Source of the DNA: an uncultured Ruminococcus sp.
GTDB taxonomy: Bacteria; Bacillota; Clostridia; Oscillospirales; Ruminococcaceae
Reading direction: 5' to 3'
Assembly: GCA_946612185.1 (NCBI GenBank)
Contig: CAMOEP010000142.1
Span: 1-6,338 of the forward strand
Length of the DNA stretch: 6,338 nt
The first letter of the stretch is position 1, and the number at the start of each line of letters is the position of its first letter. Shown here piece by piece: positions 5,494-6,338 of the stretch. The notes beneath the pieces were generated by a model. The model was not told the DNA's origin, ran no database searches, and saw nothing but the letters and a program-made list of their open reading frames with translations. The position numbers and the translations under genes are program-made.

Positions 5494-6282
5494 TTACATA
5501 TAGTACAGGAACTTGTAGTTGTACTTCTTATATATCCAAGCGCCCACGCCAACAGCAAGCAAAGCGTAGAGAAGGCACAGTGCATGGGTCTTGATGCCGG
5601 GAATATAGCCGTCGAGGACTATATGGCGTATATAGGTGATGTAGACGTACAGGGGGTTGAGGTAGAACAGCTTGCGCACGTTCTCAGGGTAGGTGTCGGT
5701 GTAGTAGAATATTGCCGACAGGTACATGAGCATAAGTGTGAAGATGTCGTAGAGGTACTGTATATCCTTGAAGATGACGAACAGTGCCGAGAGAATGAAT
5801 CCGCAGCCGATATTGAACACGATAAGGGTAACTATCGGGTATATCAGCATAAGGAAGCGGAAGTGGAACACAACGCCGTCCACAGCGGCGAATATAAAGA
5901 ATATTATCAGTGTCAGACCGAAGTTTATAAGCGATGCCACATTTTTTGACAGCAGGAACATATACTTCGGCAGGTTTATTTTTGTGATGATACCGGCATT
6001 TGACATAAGGCTGCTCATACCGCCGTAGGTAGAGTCCTTGAAGAAAGCGTAAGTCAGGTTGCCGGCAAAGAGGTATATAGTATAATGCGGCTTATCTCTG
6101 CCGAAGAAGTGGGTAAATACTATACTCATGATGAGGAGCTGCATCAGAGGCGAGATAAGACTCCACACCATACCCAGGGCTGTTCGTTTGTATTTCTTTT
6201 TGAAATCTCTTTTAACAAGCTCCTCGAAAAGGAACTTGTGCTTTTTAAGCTGTGTGATCTGATTTTTTACAGCATCAAGCAT
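5494..6282 (-). CDS. Polysaccharide / teichoic-acid type ABC exporter, permease (Wzm/TagG-like)
   Basis: This integral membrane subunit (ABC-2 type) forms the channel for export of a lipid-linked surface polymer. The 262-residue protein has the usual Wzm length and about six hydrophobic segments, near residues 36-60, 66-82, 112-135, 142-170, 176-194 and 234-252. The cytoplasmic N-terminal helix carries the family-typical VKRDFKKKYKRTALGMVWSL (23-42) leading into SPL. Other family features are INLPKYMF (102-109), LSKNVASLINF (111-121), FVIFKDIQYLYD (168-179) and FYLNPLYVYITYIRHIVLDG (206-225). The ATG has AAAGGA seven bases upstream. The ATPase partner follows after 18 bases. No promoter is evident in the 56 bases between the start codon and the window edge, so the gene probably belongs to a longer polysaccharide gene cluster extending outward. 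The substrate is unknown; glycosyltransferases, which would indicate it, are not in the window. Confidence 0.92.
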   Translation of the reverse strand: MLDAVKNQITQLKKHKFLFEELVKRDFKKKYKRTALGMVWSLISPLMQLLIMSIVFTHFFGRDKPHYTIYLFAGNLTYAFFKDSTYGGMSSLMSNAGIITKINLPKYMFLLSKNVASLINFGLTLIIFFIFAAVDGVVFHFRFLMLIYPIVTLIVFNIGCGFILSALFVIFKDIQYLYDIFTLMLMYLSAIFYYTDTYPENVRKLFYLNPLYVYITYIRHIVLDGYIPGIKTHALCLLYALLAVGVGAWIYKKYNYKFLYYM

Positions 6283-6338
6283 TGTTGTGTCCTTTCTATC
6301 TTTGAGTCAATCCATAATTCACCTTAAACATCAATGCG

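Noticed and set aside
5035..5949. Plus-strand reading frame of 304 codons opposite the exporter genes
   Set aside because: It spans the antisense of two well-supported genes and their intergenic gap, is rich in His, Glu and Val as expected of antisense translation, and has no domain.
6283..6338. Promoter directly upstream of the permease
   Set aside because: A TTGAC-like string is present but no -10 box follows at proper spacing before the start codon; the unit more likely begins outside the window.

Overview
All six genes in this window lie on the minus strand. The window looks like a chromosomal segment from an anaerobic, fibre-degrading Firmicute of the Ruminococcaceae/Oscillospirales type, probably a Ruminococcus. 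The main evidence is a secreted protein with a type I dockerin, the module that docks proteins onto cellulosome-type scaffolds. Gram-positive style ribosome binding sites (AAAGGA, AGGAGG, AGAGGT) and a short Wzt-type polysaccharide exporter fit this. The genus is an inference; the sequence holds no rRNA or other marker gene.

Read in the direction of transcription (high to low coordinates), the first unit is wzm-like permease (6282-5494), wzt-like ATPase (5475-4738) and a CPCC-type cysteine-rich protein (4735-4130). The genes are 18 and 2 bases apart. The permease and ATPase form an ABC exporter for a surface polysaccharide or teichoic-acid-like polymer. The unit continues upstream beyond the window, because no promoter is evident in the 56 bases before the permease. 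It ends at a strong hairpin terminator (about 3998-4051). That terminator sits between two arrays of the heptamer TAATGCG that face each other on opposite strands.

The second unit starts at a good sigma-A type promoter (3881-3909) with an 18-base perfect palindrome at the predicted transcript start. It reads nadB (3819-2362), a dockerin-bearing VanY-family D,D-carboxypeptidase (2341-1298) and nadC (1283-444), with gaps of 20 and 14 bases. NadB oxidises L-aspartate to iminoaspartate and NadC turns quinolinate into nicotinate mononucleotide. NadA, the enzyme between them, is not in the window, and a secreted cell-wall peptidase occupies the middle of the operon.

Downstream of nadC (1-443) there is no convincing gene. 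This stretch holds a roughly 272-bp imperfect palindrome (130-401) with arms of about 114 bases and a small hairpin at each end, resembling a miniature inverted-repeat element. Beyond it is a strongly strand-asymmetric tract of C runs (G runs on the minus strand).

No CRISPR array, tRNA, rRNA, transposase or phage gene is visible. The points most worth a second look are the dockerin peptidase inside the NAD operon, the long palindrome, the convergent heptamer arrays around the terminator, and the promoter-proximal palindrome of nadB.
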